From Pseudomonas sp. PH1b (GTDB lineage: Bacteria; Pseudomonadota; Gammaproteobacteria; Pseudomonadales; Pseudomonadaceae): a stretch of 64,000 nucleotides of DNA. The notes below the pieces were generated by a model. It made no database searches, was not told the origin of the DNA, and saw nothing but the letters and a program-made list of their open reading frames with translations. Positions within the stretch are counted from its first letter, which is position 1. The number at the start of each line of letters is the position of its first letter. A program made the translations under genes and the position numbers. Positions 15,426 to 23,387 of this stretch are shown one piece after another. The DNA is taken from NCBI RefSeq assembly GCF_000633395.1, contig NZ_AYMU01000004.1, positions 186,001-250,000 of the forward strand. The letters run 5' to 3'.

Positions 15426-16109
15426 ATGCCGATCACGGCCGATATCCAGACCCTGGAGCCAGGCGCGTGGGTGGAGCTTTTTGAGCTCGACGCCACCAGC
15501 CTCGGCGCCGAGCTTTATCGCTTTCACGGTTACCCCCAGCAGTCGTCGATCTTCTGGCAGGGGCTCGAGTATTCACCCTGGCCGATTCAGGCCGAGGGTT
15601 TTGAAATGACCGGCAAGGGCGCGCAGCCGACACCGACGCTGTCAGTCGGTAACGTCGGCGGTTTTATCACGGCCCTGGTGCTGTACTTCGAGGACCTGGT
15701 CGGGGCCCGGTTGATTCGTCACCGCACCCTCGGCAAGTACCTGGATGGCCAGCCGGAAGCCGACCCTGAAGAGGAGTTGCCACCGGATATCTGGTATGTC
15801 GAGCGCAAGTCTAGCGAAGACAACGAGGTGGTGAAGTTCGAACTGGCCAGCGCCCTGGACTTCAACGGCGTGCAACTGCCACGACGGCAGATTGTCGCCA
15901 ACGTCTGCTGGTGGCTCAGTTGTGGCGGGTATCGCGGGCCTTACTGCGGGTACAACGGCGGCCCGGTGGCGGATCTCAATGATGTGATCGTCACCGATGC
16001 TGCCAAGGATAAATGCGGTGGGCGATTGAGCAGCTGCAAGCTGCGTTTCGGCGAAAACAATCCGTTGCCCTTCGGTTCATTCCCAGCGGCCGGGCTGCTA
16101 CGGAGCTGA
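15426..16109 (+). CDS. Minor tail protein L-like
   Basis: 227 residues, near lambda gpL (232). It has the typical PITADIQTLEPGAWVELFELD start and a Cys-rich C-terminal part with C161, C166, C174, C197 and C204. Lambda gpL binds an iron-sulfur cluster through such cysteines and belongs to the tail-tip complex. ATG 15426 is chosen for the GAGGAAACACC leader after the hairpin. Gene K follows two bases later. Confidence 0.92.
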   Translation: MPITADIQTLEPGAWVELFELDATSLGAELYRFHGYPQQSSIFWQGLEYSPWPIQAEGFEMTGKGAQPTPTLSVGNVGGFITALVLYFEDLVGARLIRHRTLGKYLDGQPEADPEEELPPDIWYVERKSSEDNEVVKFELASALDFNGVQLPRRQIVANVCWWLSCGGYRGPYCGYNGGPVADLNDVIVTDAAKDKCGGRLSSCKLRFGENNPLPFGSFPAAGLLRS

Positions 16110-16111
16110 CC

Positions 16112-16888
16112 ATGAACAAAGCGAACCTGTCGGCCATCGAGCGCCATGCCCTGGCCGAGTATCCCAAGGAGTGTTGCGGGCTGTTGATCCGCGAGGGGCG
16201 CAAGCGGGTCTATGTGCCCTGTCGCAATACCGCTGCCACGCCCAGCGAGCATTTTCGCCTGGCGCCCGAGGATTACGCGGCGGCGGAAGAACGTGGCGAG
16301 GTGCTGGCGGTGATCCACAGCCACCCGGATTACCCGCCGGCTCCCAGCGAGGCGGACAGAGTGGCCTGCGAGGCTTCGGGCCTGCCCTGGCACATCCTGG
16401 AGGTACGCAAGGACGATGCTGGCACCTTGCATAAGGGCGACTGGGCCAGCCTGGCACCCACCGGGTATCAAGCGCCGTTGATTGGCCGGGCCTTTGCCCA
16501 TGGCATCCACGACTGCCTGAGCATCATCCTGGATTACTACCGTCGGGAGCTGGGTATCGAGCTGGGCAACTACCAGCGTGAAGACGGTTGGTGGGACAAG
16601 GGCGGCAATCTCTATCTGGAGCATTTGCCCCAGGCCGGATTCGAGCGGGTCAGTGATCTGCGCCAGGGGGATGTGGTGCTGATGCAGATTCGCTCACCGG
16701 TGCCCAATCACGCAGCGATCTACCTGGCCGATGGCGTGCTCAAGAGCGAACCGGAGCATTTCCCCGCACCGGGCTCGATCCTCCATCACCTCTATGGACG
16801 TGACAGCAAGCGCGACATCTATGGCGGTTACTGGGACGAGGTAACGGTCAGCATCTGGCGACATCGCCAGCTTATGGCGATGGCTTGA
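16112..16888 (+). CDS. Tail-tip peptidase K-like (JAMM plus NlpC/P60)
   Basis: 258 residues with two domains. Residues 1-110 hold a full JAMM zinc-peptidase motif: E20, then H69-S-H71, then S79-x-x-D82. Residues 120-250 are NlpC/P60-like, with C135 in the HGIHDCLSIILDYY segment and H200 in VPNHAAIYL. This architecture is that of lambda gpK, involved in tail-tip assembly and peptidoglycan cleavage at entry. Both catalytic sets appear intact. It starts two bases after the L stop. Confidence 0.92.
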   Translation: MNKANLSAIERHALAEYPKECCGLLIREGRKRVYVPCRNTAATPSEHFRLAPEDYAAAEERGEVLAVIHSHPDYPPAPSEADRVACEASGLPWHILEVRKDDAGTLHKGDWASLAPTGYQAPLIGRAFAHGIHDCLSIILDYYRRELGIELGNYQREDGWWDKGGNLYLEHLPQAGFERVSDLRQGDVVLMQIRSPVPNHAAIYLADGVLKSEPEHFPAPGSILHHLYGRDSKRDIYGGYWDEVTVSIWRHRQLMAMA

Positions 16889-16943
16889 AGTGCATCGCCT
16901 TTCCTTGAGTTCAACCGAGGATCTTGTTCCCGGGAGTGATGTG

Positions 16944-17576
16944 ATGAATCAGCAAAAAATCCGGGTCATCCGCCTCTACGGCACCCTGGGTGCACGTTTT
17001 GGCCGGGTGCACAGGCTGGCGGTCAGCAATGCCTCGGAAGCGGTAAGAGCCTTGTGCATCCTGATTCCGGGATTCGAGGCTTTCCTGATGGAGTCCAAGG
17101 ACCGCGGACTGACCTACTCGCTGTTTCTGGGGCGCGACAATATCGGTCACGACCGTTTGAACGCGCCCAGTGGCAACAGCGATATCCGTATTGCGCCGGT
17201 CTTGATCGGCAGCAAGCGTTCAGGTGGGCTGCAAACGATCATTGGCGTCGCGTTGGTGGTGGCGGCTTCTTACTTCTCCGGTGGTGCGCTGGCTGCTGGA
17301 GGAACGTCGACATTTGTCGGTACCACGGGCACCACGGGGTGGACTATTGCCGCACAGATGGGCATCGCGATGGCCATGGGCGGGGTCATGCAGATGATGT
17401 CACCGCAGCTCAAGGGGCTGGGAGCCATGGACCGTCCCGACAACCGCGCCAGCTACAGCTTCAATGGCGCGGTCAATACCAGTGCCCAGGGCAATCCGGT
17501 GGGGCTGCTGTACGGTCAGTTGACTGTGGGCAGTTCAGTGATCAGTGCTGGGATCTATGCACAGGATCAGCTGTGA
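16944..17576 (+). CDS. Tail assembly protein I-like, copy 1
   Basis: 210 residues from ATG 16944. The N-terminal 100 residues have the ubiquitin-like fold pattern of lambda gpI, including VIRLYGTLGARFGRVH and a GFEAFLM segment. A hydrophobic Gly/Ala-rich stretch follows at about 92-150, then the conserved tail DRPDNRASYSFNGAVN and NPVGLLYGQL. It acts in tail-tip assembly between K and J. A second, clearly homologous gene follows at 17639, an unusual tandem arrangement; lambda has one copy. Confidence 0.88.
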   Translation: MNQQKIRVIRLYGTLGARFGRVHRLAVSNASEAVRALCILIPGFEAFLMESKDRGLTYSLFLGRDNIGHDRLNAPSGNSDIRIAPVLIGSKRSGGLQTIIGVALVVAASYFSGGALAAGGTSTFVGTTGTTGWTIAAQMGIAMAMGGVMQMMSPQLKGLGAMDRPDNRASYSFNGAVNTSAQGNPVGLLYGQLTVGSSVISAGIYAQDQL

Positions 17577-17600
17577 ACCACGCCACCCAATTTAGATGAA

Positions 17601-17621
17601 ACCCGCCGATGCGGGTTTTTT
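17601..17621 (+). promoter_or_regulatory. Intercistronic hairpin with U-tract between the two I genes
   Basis: ACCCGC and GCGGGT arms followed by TTTTT, then TGCCTGGAGAGACCC before ATG 17639. It gives the second I copy its own hairpin and ribosome-binding module. Confidence 0.55.
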
Positions 17622-17638
17622 ATTGCCTGGAGAGACCC

Positions 17639-18244
17639 ATGGGCTTGGCGATAGAGCAACAAAAAATGCAAACCGTGCTGTTGTCAGGCTCATTGGCACG
17701 TCTGTTTGGCCGTGAGCATCGAGTGACCACGGCAGGGGGCTTCAAGGATGTGATGAGCTATTTTCGGCAGTTTCCGGGCTTTGAACGTTACATGATGGGG
17801 AGTGCCGAGAAAGGGTTGCGGTTTGCCGTATTCAAGGGGCGAGAGAACCTGGCCGAAGAAGACCTGGAGCGGCCTACCGGTAAGGAAACGATTCGCATTG
17901 TGCCGGTGATCTGCGGTTCTAAACGGGCTGGCGGCTTGCAAACCATCGTTGGTGCGGTACTGGTGGCGGCAGCATTTGTCTTGTCGTTTACCCCCCTGGC
18001 GGGATCTTCCCCGTTTCTTTATCAGATGGGGGCAGCCCTGATGATCGGCGGTGCAATGCAGATGCTGGCTCCTCAGGCCAAGGGGCTGGGTGCCCAGGAC
18101 CGTCCGGAAAACCGTCCCAGCTACAGCTTCAATGGCCCAGCCAATATCAGTGCTCAGGGTAATCCAGTGGGTTTGCTGTACGGCCAATTGACTGTCGGCA
18201 GCGCGGTGATCAGCGCGTGCATCTACGCCCAAGACCAACTCTAA
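17639..18244 (+). CDS. Tail assembly protein I-like, copy 2
   Basis: 201 residues, paralogous to the gene at 16944: shared GFERYMM/GFEAFLM, IRIVPVICGSKRAGGLQTIVG, LGAQDRPENRPSYSFNG and NPVGLLYGQLTVGS segments. The N-terminal third has diverged more than the C-terminus, so this is an old duplication or import rather than a recent copy. The two proteins may act in series, or one may be specific to a variant J or fibre. Both frames are intact, with a separate GGAGAG ribosome-binding site here. Confidence 0.87.
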   Translation: MGLAIEQQKMQTVLLSGSLARLFGREHRVTTAGGFKDVMSYFRQFPGFERYMMGSAEKGLRFAVFKGRENLAEEDLERPTGKETIRIVPVICGSKRAGGLQTIVGAVLVAAAFVLSFTPLAGSSPFLYQMGAALMIGGAMQMLAPQAKGLGAQDRPENRPSYSFNGPANISAQGNPVGLLYGQLTVGSAVISACIYAQDQL

Positions 18245-18304
18245 ACACATCCGTCTTTCATCAGCCTGCCGTTGCGCGGGCCTTATTTCGCCTGAAGGAA
18301 AGTC

Positions 18305-21300
18305 ATGACTGATCTCAATCTCGCTGGCAGCAAAGGCGGCGGCTCCAAGCCCCGTCCCTCCGTGGAGGCGCCAGACAGCCTGCAAAGCACGGCTTATGCT
18401 CGGATCCTCGACCTCGTCAGCGAAGGCGAGATCCTGGGCTTGAAGAACGGCAAGCGCTCTGTGTTTCTCAACGAGACGCCCCTGGCCAACGCCGACGGCA
18501 GCCTGAACTTCTCCGGGGTCACCCTTGATGTCCGTAATGGCAGCCAGGACCAGACCTACATCCCGGGATTTCCGGCGGTGGAAAACGAGTCTTCGGTGGC
18601 CGTTGAGTTGCGCAGCGATCAGCCCTGGAGCAAGGCCATCACCAACCTGCAGTTGTCGGCGGTGCGCATTCGCCTGGCGGTCTCGCGGCTGGCGCAGACC
18701 AATACCAGCAACGGCGACACCAATGGCTATACGGTGCGCTATGCCATTGACCTCTCCACCGATGGCGGTGCCTTCGTGGAAGTGCTGCAAGCGGCCTTCA
18801 GTGGCAAGACCTCGAGCAAGTACGAGCGCTCCCATCGCGTTGACCTGCCGACGGCCACTGCCGGCTGGACGGTTCGTGTGCGGCGCCTGACGCCAAACTC
18901 CAGCAGCGGTGCGATTGCCGACACCACCAGCGTCGAGTCCATCACCGATGTGATCGATGCCAAGTTGCGCTACCCGGGTTCAGCGATTATCGGCCTGCAA
19001 TTCGATGCCTCGCAGTTCCAATCCATTCCAACCCGTTCCTTCGAACTGCAGGGGCGGATCATTCGTGTGCCCAGCAACTACGACCCGCAGACCCGGATCT
19101 ACAGCGGCGTCTGGGATGGCACCTTCAAGTCGGCCTGGACCGACAACCCGGCCTGGATCTACTACGACCTGCTGCTGCACCAGCGCTATGGCCTGGGGCA
19201 TTTGCTCAACGCTGCCCAGGTCGACAAGTGGGAGCTGTACCGCATCGGTCAGTACTGCGACCAACCGGTCTCCGACGGTAAGGGCGGTACCGAGCCACGT
19301 TTCACCTGCAACCTCTACCTGTCGGTGCGCGCCGACGCCCTGAAAGTGCTACAGGACCTGGCCACCACCTTCCGTGGCATGGCCTATTGGGGTGCCGGCT
19401 CGGTAATGGCCGTGGCCGATATGCCCGAAGACCCGGTGTACACCTACAGCAACGCCAACGTGGTTGATGGCAAGTTCGTCTACGGCGGCTCGGCGAAGAA
19501 AACCCGCTTCAGCGTGGCCCTGGTCAGTTGGAACGACCCGGCGGACTTCTACCGGCAGAAGGTGCAGTACGTCGATGACCCCGAAGGCATAGCCCGCTAC
19601 GGTGTGCAACAGACCGAAATCACCGCCACCGGCTGCACCTCCCAGGCCCAGGCCCAGCGCATTGGCAAATGGGCGCTGCTGACCAACCGCCTGGAAACCG
19701 AAAGCGTGAGTTTCGCCGTGGGCCTGGATGGCACCCTGGCGCGTCCGGGGCAGATCATCCGGGTGGCGGACAACGACAGGGCAGGGCGCAGGATTGGCGG
19801 GCGACTGCGTTCTGCGACCTTGGATACCCTGGTGCTCGACGCCGATGTGAAGGCCTATCCGGGCGATACCGTCACCCTGATCATGTCCACTGGCAAGGCC
19901 ATCTCGCGGCTGATCAAGTCGGTGGGGTATCCACTGACCTGGGACAGCACCGGGATCACCTGGGACAACGGCGACATAACCTTCGATACCACCGGCTTTC
20001 CTGCTGAAGTCCAGCGAGTGGTGCTGGAGAAGAAGCTGGAGGCGCTGCCGCCAGAGCAATCGATGTGGGCGATCGACTCGCCGACCTTGGCAGCCCAACA
20101 ATTCCGGGTGCTGTCAGTGGCTGAAGACTTCAGCGATGACGCCATCAAATACAGCATCAGCGCGGTCAAGCACGTAGCCAGCAAGTTTGAGGCGATTGAT
20201 AACGGCGCGCGGATCGAGCACCCCCCGGTGACGGTGATTCCGCCGAGTGTGCAGCGACCGCCGAGCAATGTGCGACTGAGCAATGATCACTTTGTCGACC
20301 AGGGCACCGCGGTCAGTGTCATGACCATTGAATGGGATCGACCTGAAAACGCAATTGCTTACGAGGTGTACTGGCGCAAGAACGAGGGTGAGTGGGTGTT
20401 CGCCGGGCGTACTGGCGCGACCTCGATTGAAGTCAGCGGGATCTATGCCGGTCGTTATGTGGCCAAGGTGCGAGCGATCAATTCGCTGGATATTGGCTCG
20501 GTGTTCGCGACTTCCACTGAGACCGTACTCAATGGCAAGACCACGCCCCCGCCGGTGGTGGCGTCGTTCACCGCCGAGTCGATTGTGTTTGGCATCAAGT
20601 TGAAGTGGGGCATTCCGGCGGGTGTTGTCACTGCGGATCTGCAGCGAACCGAGATCTGGTACAGCCAGACCAATGACGTCGGAACGGCTAGCAAGTTTGG
20701 TGATTACGCTTATCCGCAGACGGATCTGACGATCATGGGGTTGGCTGCCGGCGTGCGGTTTTTCTTTTGGGCTCGTTTGGTGGATCGCATCGGTAACGTG
20801 GGAGCGTTCTTTGGGCCTGTGACGGGCCAGTCTTCGGCTGATGCTGGTCCGATTCTGGATTACCTCAATGACCAGATCACCGAGACTCAGTTGAGCCAGC
20901 ACTTGCTGGAAAAGATCGACTCAGGCGGAGGCGCTCAGGTTGAAGTTGATGCGTTGAAAACCGAACTCGCAGCTATGTACTCGGTCAAGACCCAACTTAC
21001 CGTTGACGGAACACCCTATTTGGCAGGTATTGGTGTTGGGGTTGAGAACAAGAAAGGTCACATTACTAGCCAAGTACTAATAGCGGCCAATCGATTTGCC
21101 GTGGTTGATCCGAACTCTAATAAAATCTACTCTCCATTCGTCATTCAAGATGGTGCTGCTTATATTGATACCGCCTTTATCAAGAGTGGGACAATTACGA
21201 ACGCCATGATCGGTAAATATATTCAGTCGGATGACTTTGTTGAAAATGTGCAGGGTTGGCGTCTAGACAAGATGGGGAAACTTGAGTTTAACGGCTCGGT

Positions 21301-21397
21301 ACCAGGTGGTGGGCGCTTGATGGTAACGAATCGTGCAATCAAGGTTTTCGATCTTGCTGGGAAGATGCGTGTACAGATAGGAGACTTGAGCGCATGA
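18305..21397 (+). CDS. Central tail fibre / host specificity protein J-like
   Basis: 1030 residues, similar to lambda gpJ (1132). The N-terminal part contains the J core (SLQSTAYARILDLVSEGEI, then the ADGSLNF and DVRNGSQDQ segments). Fibronectin-III-like repeats lie at about residues 650-830 (IEWDRPENAIAYEVYW, then GRYVAKVRAIN). The C-terminal part, from about residue 870, resembles the phage tail J C-terminal domain with GHITSQVLIAANRF. It forms the tail-tip spike/fibre that meets the receptor. Base composition falls markedly from about 20930, inside the receptor-facing C-terminus, which suggests domain exchange. It overlaps the next gene by four bases. Confidence 0.92.
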   Translation: MTDLNLAGSKGGGSKPRPSVEAPDSLQSTAYARILDLVSEGEILGLKNGKRSVFLNETPLANADGSLNFSGVTLDVRNGSQDQTYIPGFPAVENESSVAVELRSDQPWSKAITNLQLSAVRIRLAVSRLAQTNTSNGDTNGYTVRYAIDLSTDGGAFVEVLQAAFSGKTSSKYERSHRVDLPTATAGWTVRVRRLTPNSSSGAIADTTSVESITDVIDAKLRYPGSAIIGLQFDASQFQSIPTRSFELQGRIIRVPSNYDPQTRIYSGVWDGTFKSAWTDNPAWIYYDLLLHQRYGLGHLLNAAQVDKWELYRIGQYCDQPVSDGKGGTEPRFTCNLYLSVRADALKVLQDLATTFRGMAYWGAGSVMAVADMPEDPVYTYSNANVVDGKFVYGGSAKKTRFSVALVSWNDPADFYRQKVQYVDDPEGIARYGVQQTEITATGCTSQAQAQRIGKWALLTNRLETESVSFAVGLDGTLARPGQIIRVADNDRAGRRIGGRLRSATLDTLVLDADVKAYPGDTVTLIMSTGKAISRLIKSVGYPLTWDSTGITWDNGDITFDTTGFPAEVQRVVLEKKLEALPPEQSMWAIDSPTLAAQQFRVLSVAEDFSDDAIKYSISAVKHVASKFEAIDNGARIEHPPVTVIPPSVQRPPSNVRLSNDHFVDQGTAVSVMTIEWDRPENAIAYEVYWRKNEGEWVFAGRTGATSIEVSGIYAGRYVAKVRAINSLDIGSVFATSTETVLNGKTTPPPVVASFTAESIVFGIKLKWGIPAGVVTADLQRTEIWYSQTNDVGTASKFGDYAYPQTDLTIMGLAAGVRFFFWARLVDRIGNVGAFFGPVTGQSSADAGPILDYLNDQITETQLSQHLLEKIDSGGGAQVEVDALKTELAAMYSVKTQLTVDGTPYLAGIGVGVENKKGHITSQVLIAANRFAVVDPNSNKIYSPFVIQDGAAYIDTAFIKSGTITNAMIGKYIQSDDFVENVQGWRLDKMGKLEFNGSVPGGGRLMVTNRAIKVFDLAGKMRVQIGDLSA

Positions 21398-21687
21398 GTT
21401 TCGGACTGGCGACATTTGACTCCCAAGGAACTCTCATAAATTCGATGACCGGTCGGGCTTTGCGTGTGGTAGAGCGATTCTCGGTTGGTCAGATTGAGGC
21501 CGGTAGCAAGTTGGTACCTGGGTATGGGCCTCATAATGCTTACGTTTACTCAATACCTAAAGGCCTTCCTGGGCAGGTAGGTGTTTCGGTCTATCTCTTG
21601 GATGGTCAAATCGTATGGAGCTATGCATGGTACTACCGACCAGCATATTTGTGTCCTAGTGAGTTGATTTTGGTGGTTAAATTATGA
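21394..21687 (+). CDS. Small J-associated protein 1 (MSFG start)
   Basis: 97 residues in an ATGA overlap with J. It begins MSFGLATFDSQG, and the paralogous-looking start MSFGIIIKNTDG opens the next gene. A central basic-hydrophobic stretch (RALRVVERFSV) and aromatic C-terminus (IVWSYAWYYRPAY) suggest a compact beta protein. Low GC content. The ATGA coupling and position after J suggest a tail-tip accessory that partners the variable J terminus. No function assigned. Confidence 0.6.
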   Translation: MSFGLATFDSQGTLINSMTGRALRVVERFSVGQIEAGSKLVPGYGPHNAYVYSIPKGLPGQVGVSVYLLDGQIVWSYAWYYRPAYLCPSELILVVKL

Positions 21688-22403
21688 GCTTCGGAATAAT
21701 TATAAAAAATACTGACGGAGACATGCTGGTTGATTCTAAATTTCTGAATTATTCATTGGCTACATCGGGAGTAACTGTTTGTGGCGTTGGTGTTACTGAT
21801 ATCAAATTTTCTTTTTTGATAACTTCAAATAGTCCGCCTGTCATCTGTGCATCTCAATGGACAGGAGGCGGGAAAATCGGTGGGGTTACGGCTATTGGCG
21901 TACCAGGAGCATGGTCTGGTTTTTCGGTCCGTGTGAGAACCGCAGTCATCTCCTTGCAATGGCAGGTTTATGCTACAGACCTCCCTTCTGGTGAACAATG
22001 GACCTTGTCAGTTTTCAACGAAGGCGGCAACAAAGTGTTTGATGCAGGCCGGCGGATGCTGACCTTCTCTGGAGAGGTTTCCGGAAAAACAACTGACTGG
22101 ATGAGAGTCGGAGGAAGTCCATATGTTAATGGTCGTGATGACCTTTATCATTATAAGTTTAGTTCGGTGCAGAACGGTCAGTATGTTGCTATCGGAATTT
22201 TGCCTTACAGTTTTTTTGGAGTTGTAAATACCAATCGTGGGCAAGTTTCTGTTGTTACCGAAGTCGGCCTGGGCTGGGCATCTTCTGGAGTTCCTTCGTT
22301 GTATCTGGAATCTTTTATGGATGCTCCGTCCGGTATGTTTCCAAGTGGTATCCCTGGGGCGGTTTTTTATGATCTCCCAGCGATGCCAATTCTGAATATT
22401 TGA
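21684..22403 (+). CDS. J-associated tail-tip protein 2 (MSFG start)
   Basis: 239 residues, coupled by ATGA overlap to the previous gene. The first 12 residues resemble that gene's N-terminus. The rest is beta-rich with many aromatic and Gly residues, and no transmembrane segment. It resembles uncharacterised proteins encoded after J in Pseudomonas flexible tails; I cannot name the family with confidence. Codon use is clearly AT-richer than the tail genes around it, a sign of acquisition with the J C-terminus. It may be a receptor-binding or superinfection-specific cap. Confidence 0.6.
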   Translation: MSFGIIIKNTDGDMLVDSKFLNYSLATSGVTVCGVGVTDIKFSFLITSNSPPVICASQWTGGGKIGGVTAIGVPGAWSGFSVRVRTAVISLQWQVYATDLPSGEQWTLSVFNEGGNKVFDAGRRMLTFSGEVSGKTTDWMRVGGSPYVNGRDDLYHYKFSSVQNGQYVAIGILPYSFFGVVNTNRGQVSVVTEVGLGWASSGVPSLYLESFMDAPSGMFPSGIPGAVFYDLPAMPILNI

Positions 22404-22623
22404 GCTTTTTTTAAACCTGGTCAGATGTTTAGCTAGTTCGTTTGTTGGACTGCTGTCTGCTTTGAATAGGTGTTTCTCAGCCTTTGGCGGAAAGTATCAC
22501 GACTAGTTTTCTCGGGAACTGACTGCTGGTTGCCGCAATTCAATTTGATCTGAGCCTATCTGATGGTTGAAATCACCATCCAGAACCTTTCCGCCAGATC
22601 CATCACAATTGGTGGAGTTCCAC
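22404..22623 (+). promoter_or_regulatory. Gap between the flexible and Mu-like tail modules
   Basis: 220 bases, AT-rich, starting with a TTTTTTT run. It separates two tail modules and is a natural place for a promoter of the Mu-like unit, but I find no convincing -35/-10 pair or known pyocin activator box by eye. A GGTGGAG ribosome-binding site at 22612-22618 serves the gene starting at 22624. Confidence 0.3.
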
Positions 22624-23208
22624 GTGAAGTCAACACCAGTCTTTAATCAACTGAAAGTTTGTTGTTCCAGCAATTTTAATTTGCTGATGGTCAGTATTGA
22701 TCTGCCTACTCTTGAAGGTAGTGGTGCGCTGTTCCCCCCCTTAGCTTATGTCCTGCCCTTGGCTGATCGGGCGATTCGTAATACCACTCAAAACACTGCC
22801 GCTTTAACCATCCGCGACTGCTTCGAAGTCGTCCTGCTTCTCGACGCCACCAACCCACAACAAGCCCTGGACCAACTCCACGACATGCGTGCCGAAGTCT
22901 GGCGCGCCCTGGTCGGCTTCAAGCCCGGTCCCGAATACAACCCGATCCAGTACGACGGCGGCGAACTGCTGTCCCTCGACGCCACCCGCCTGCTCTACCG
23001 CCTGCGCTTTTTCGCCGAGTTCCAGCTGGGCCGCAACCTGCCCAGCCAGCCGGCGGAAACCTGGCATGAGCGTGAACTCGACGGCTTGCCGTCCTTTACC
23101 GGGGTCACGGTGCGGGTCGATGCCATCGATCCGGCGGACCCCAATCTGCAACGCCCGGGGCCCGACGGGCGCCTGGAGCTGACTTTCTCAGGAGAGCTGA
23201 AGCAATGA
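22624..23208 (+). CDS. Gp37-like tail protein (Mu-type neck/terminator family)
   Basis: 194 residues from GTG 22624, chosen because GGTGGAG precedes it by about six bases and the result STPVFNQL fits family starts; earlier in-frame starts lack a site. The middle segment YVLPLADRA, then DCFEVVLLLD, then MRAEVWRALVGFKPGPEYNP and an ELLSLDATRLLYR strand match the gp37-like proteins that precede Mu-like sheath genes and are thought to complete the tail end. GC content changes inside the gene at about 22795, so the N-terminal 57 codons may be of different origin. It overlaps the next gene by four bases. Confidence 0.75.
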   Translation: MKSTPVFNQLKVCCSSNFNLLMVSIDLPTLEGSGALFPPLAYVLPLADRAIRNTTQNTAALTIRDCFEVVLLLDATNPQQALDQLHDMRAEVWRALVGFKPGPEYNPIQYDGGELLSLDATRLLYRLRFFAEFQLGRNLPSQPAETWHERELDGLPSFTGVTVRVDAIDPADPNLQRPGPDGRLELTFSGELKQ

Positions 23209-23387
23209 GCAAACGCATCATCGTGCTGCCGGTTGCCGGCCGTGCCGTACCCGATCCGCAAGCAGGCGATCTGCTGCCGGCAGAGGGCCGTGAAGTGCCA
23301 GACAACGCCTGGTGGCGTCGCCGCCTGGCCGATGGCGATATCACTAGCAAAGCCGTGAAAGCGGCGAAATCTCAAGGAGCCAAATAA
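23205..23387 (+). CDS. DUF2635-family small tail protein
   Basis: 60 residues: GRAVPDPQAGDLLP, then GREVPDNAWWRRRLADGDI. This pattern (G-x-x-V-P-D-P, then L-P-x-x-G, then W-x-R-R-L-x-D-G-D) is typical of the small DUF2635 proteins found before Mu-like sheath genes. Function unknown. Its stop overlaps the sheath start (TAATG). Confidence 0.85.
   Translation: MSKRIIVLPVAGRAVPDPQAGDLLPAEGREVPDNAWWRRRLADGDITSKAVKAAKSQGAK

Larger units (their letters stand above)
20930..22795. other. AT-rich segment spanning J C-terminus to gp37-like N-terminus
   Basis: Between about 20930 and 22795 the sequence is visibly richer in A and T than the flanks, with AT-ending codons. It covers the J C-terminus, two small genes, a 220-bp gap and the first 55-60 codons of the next tail gene. 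Boundaries are judged by eye. Confidence 0.6.
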
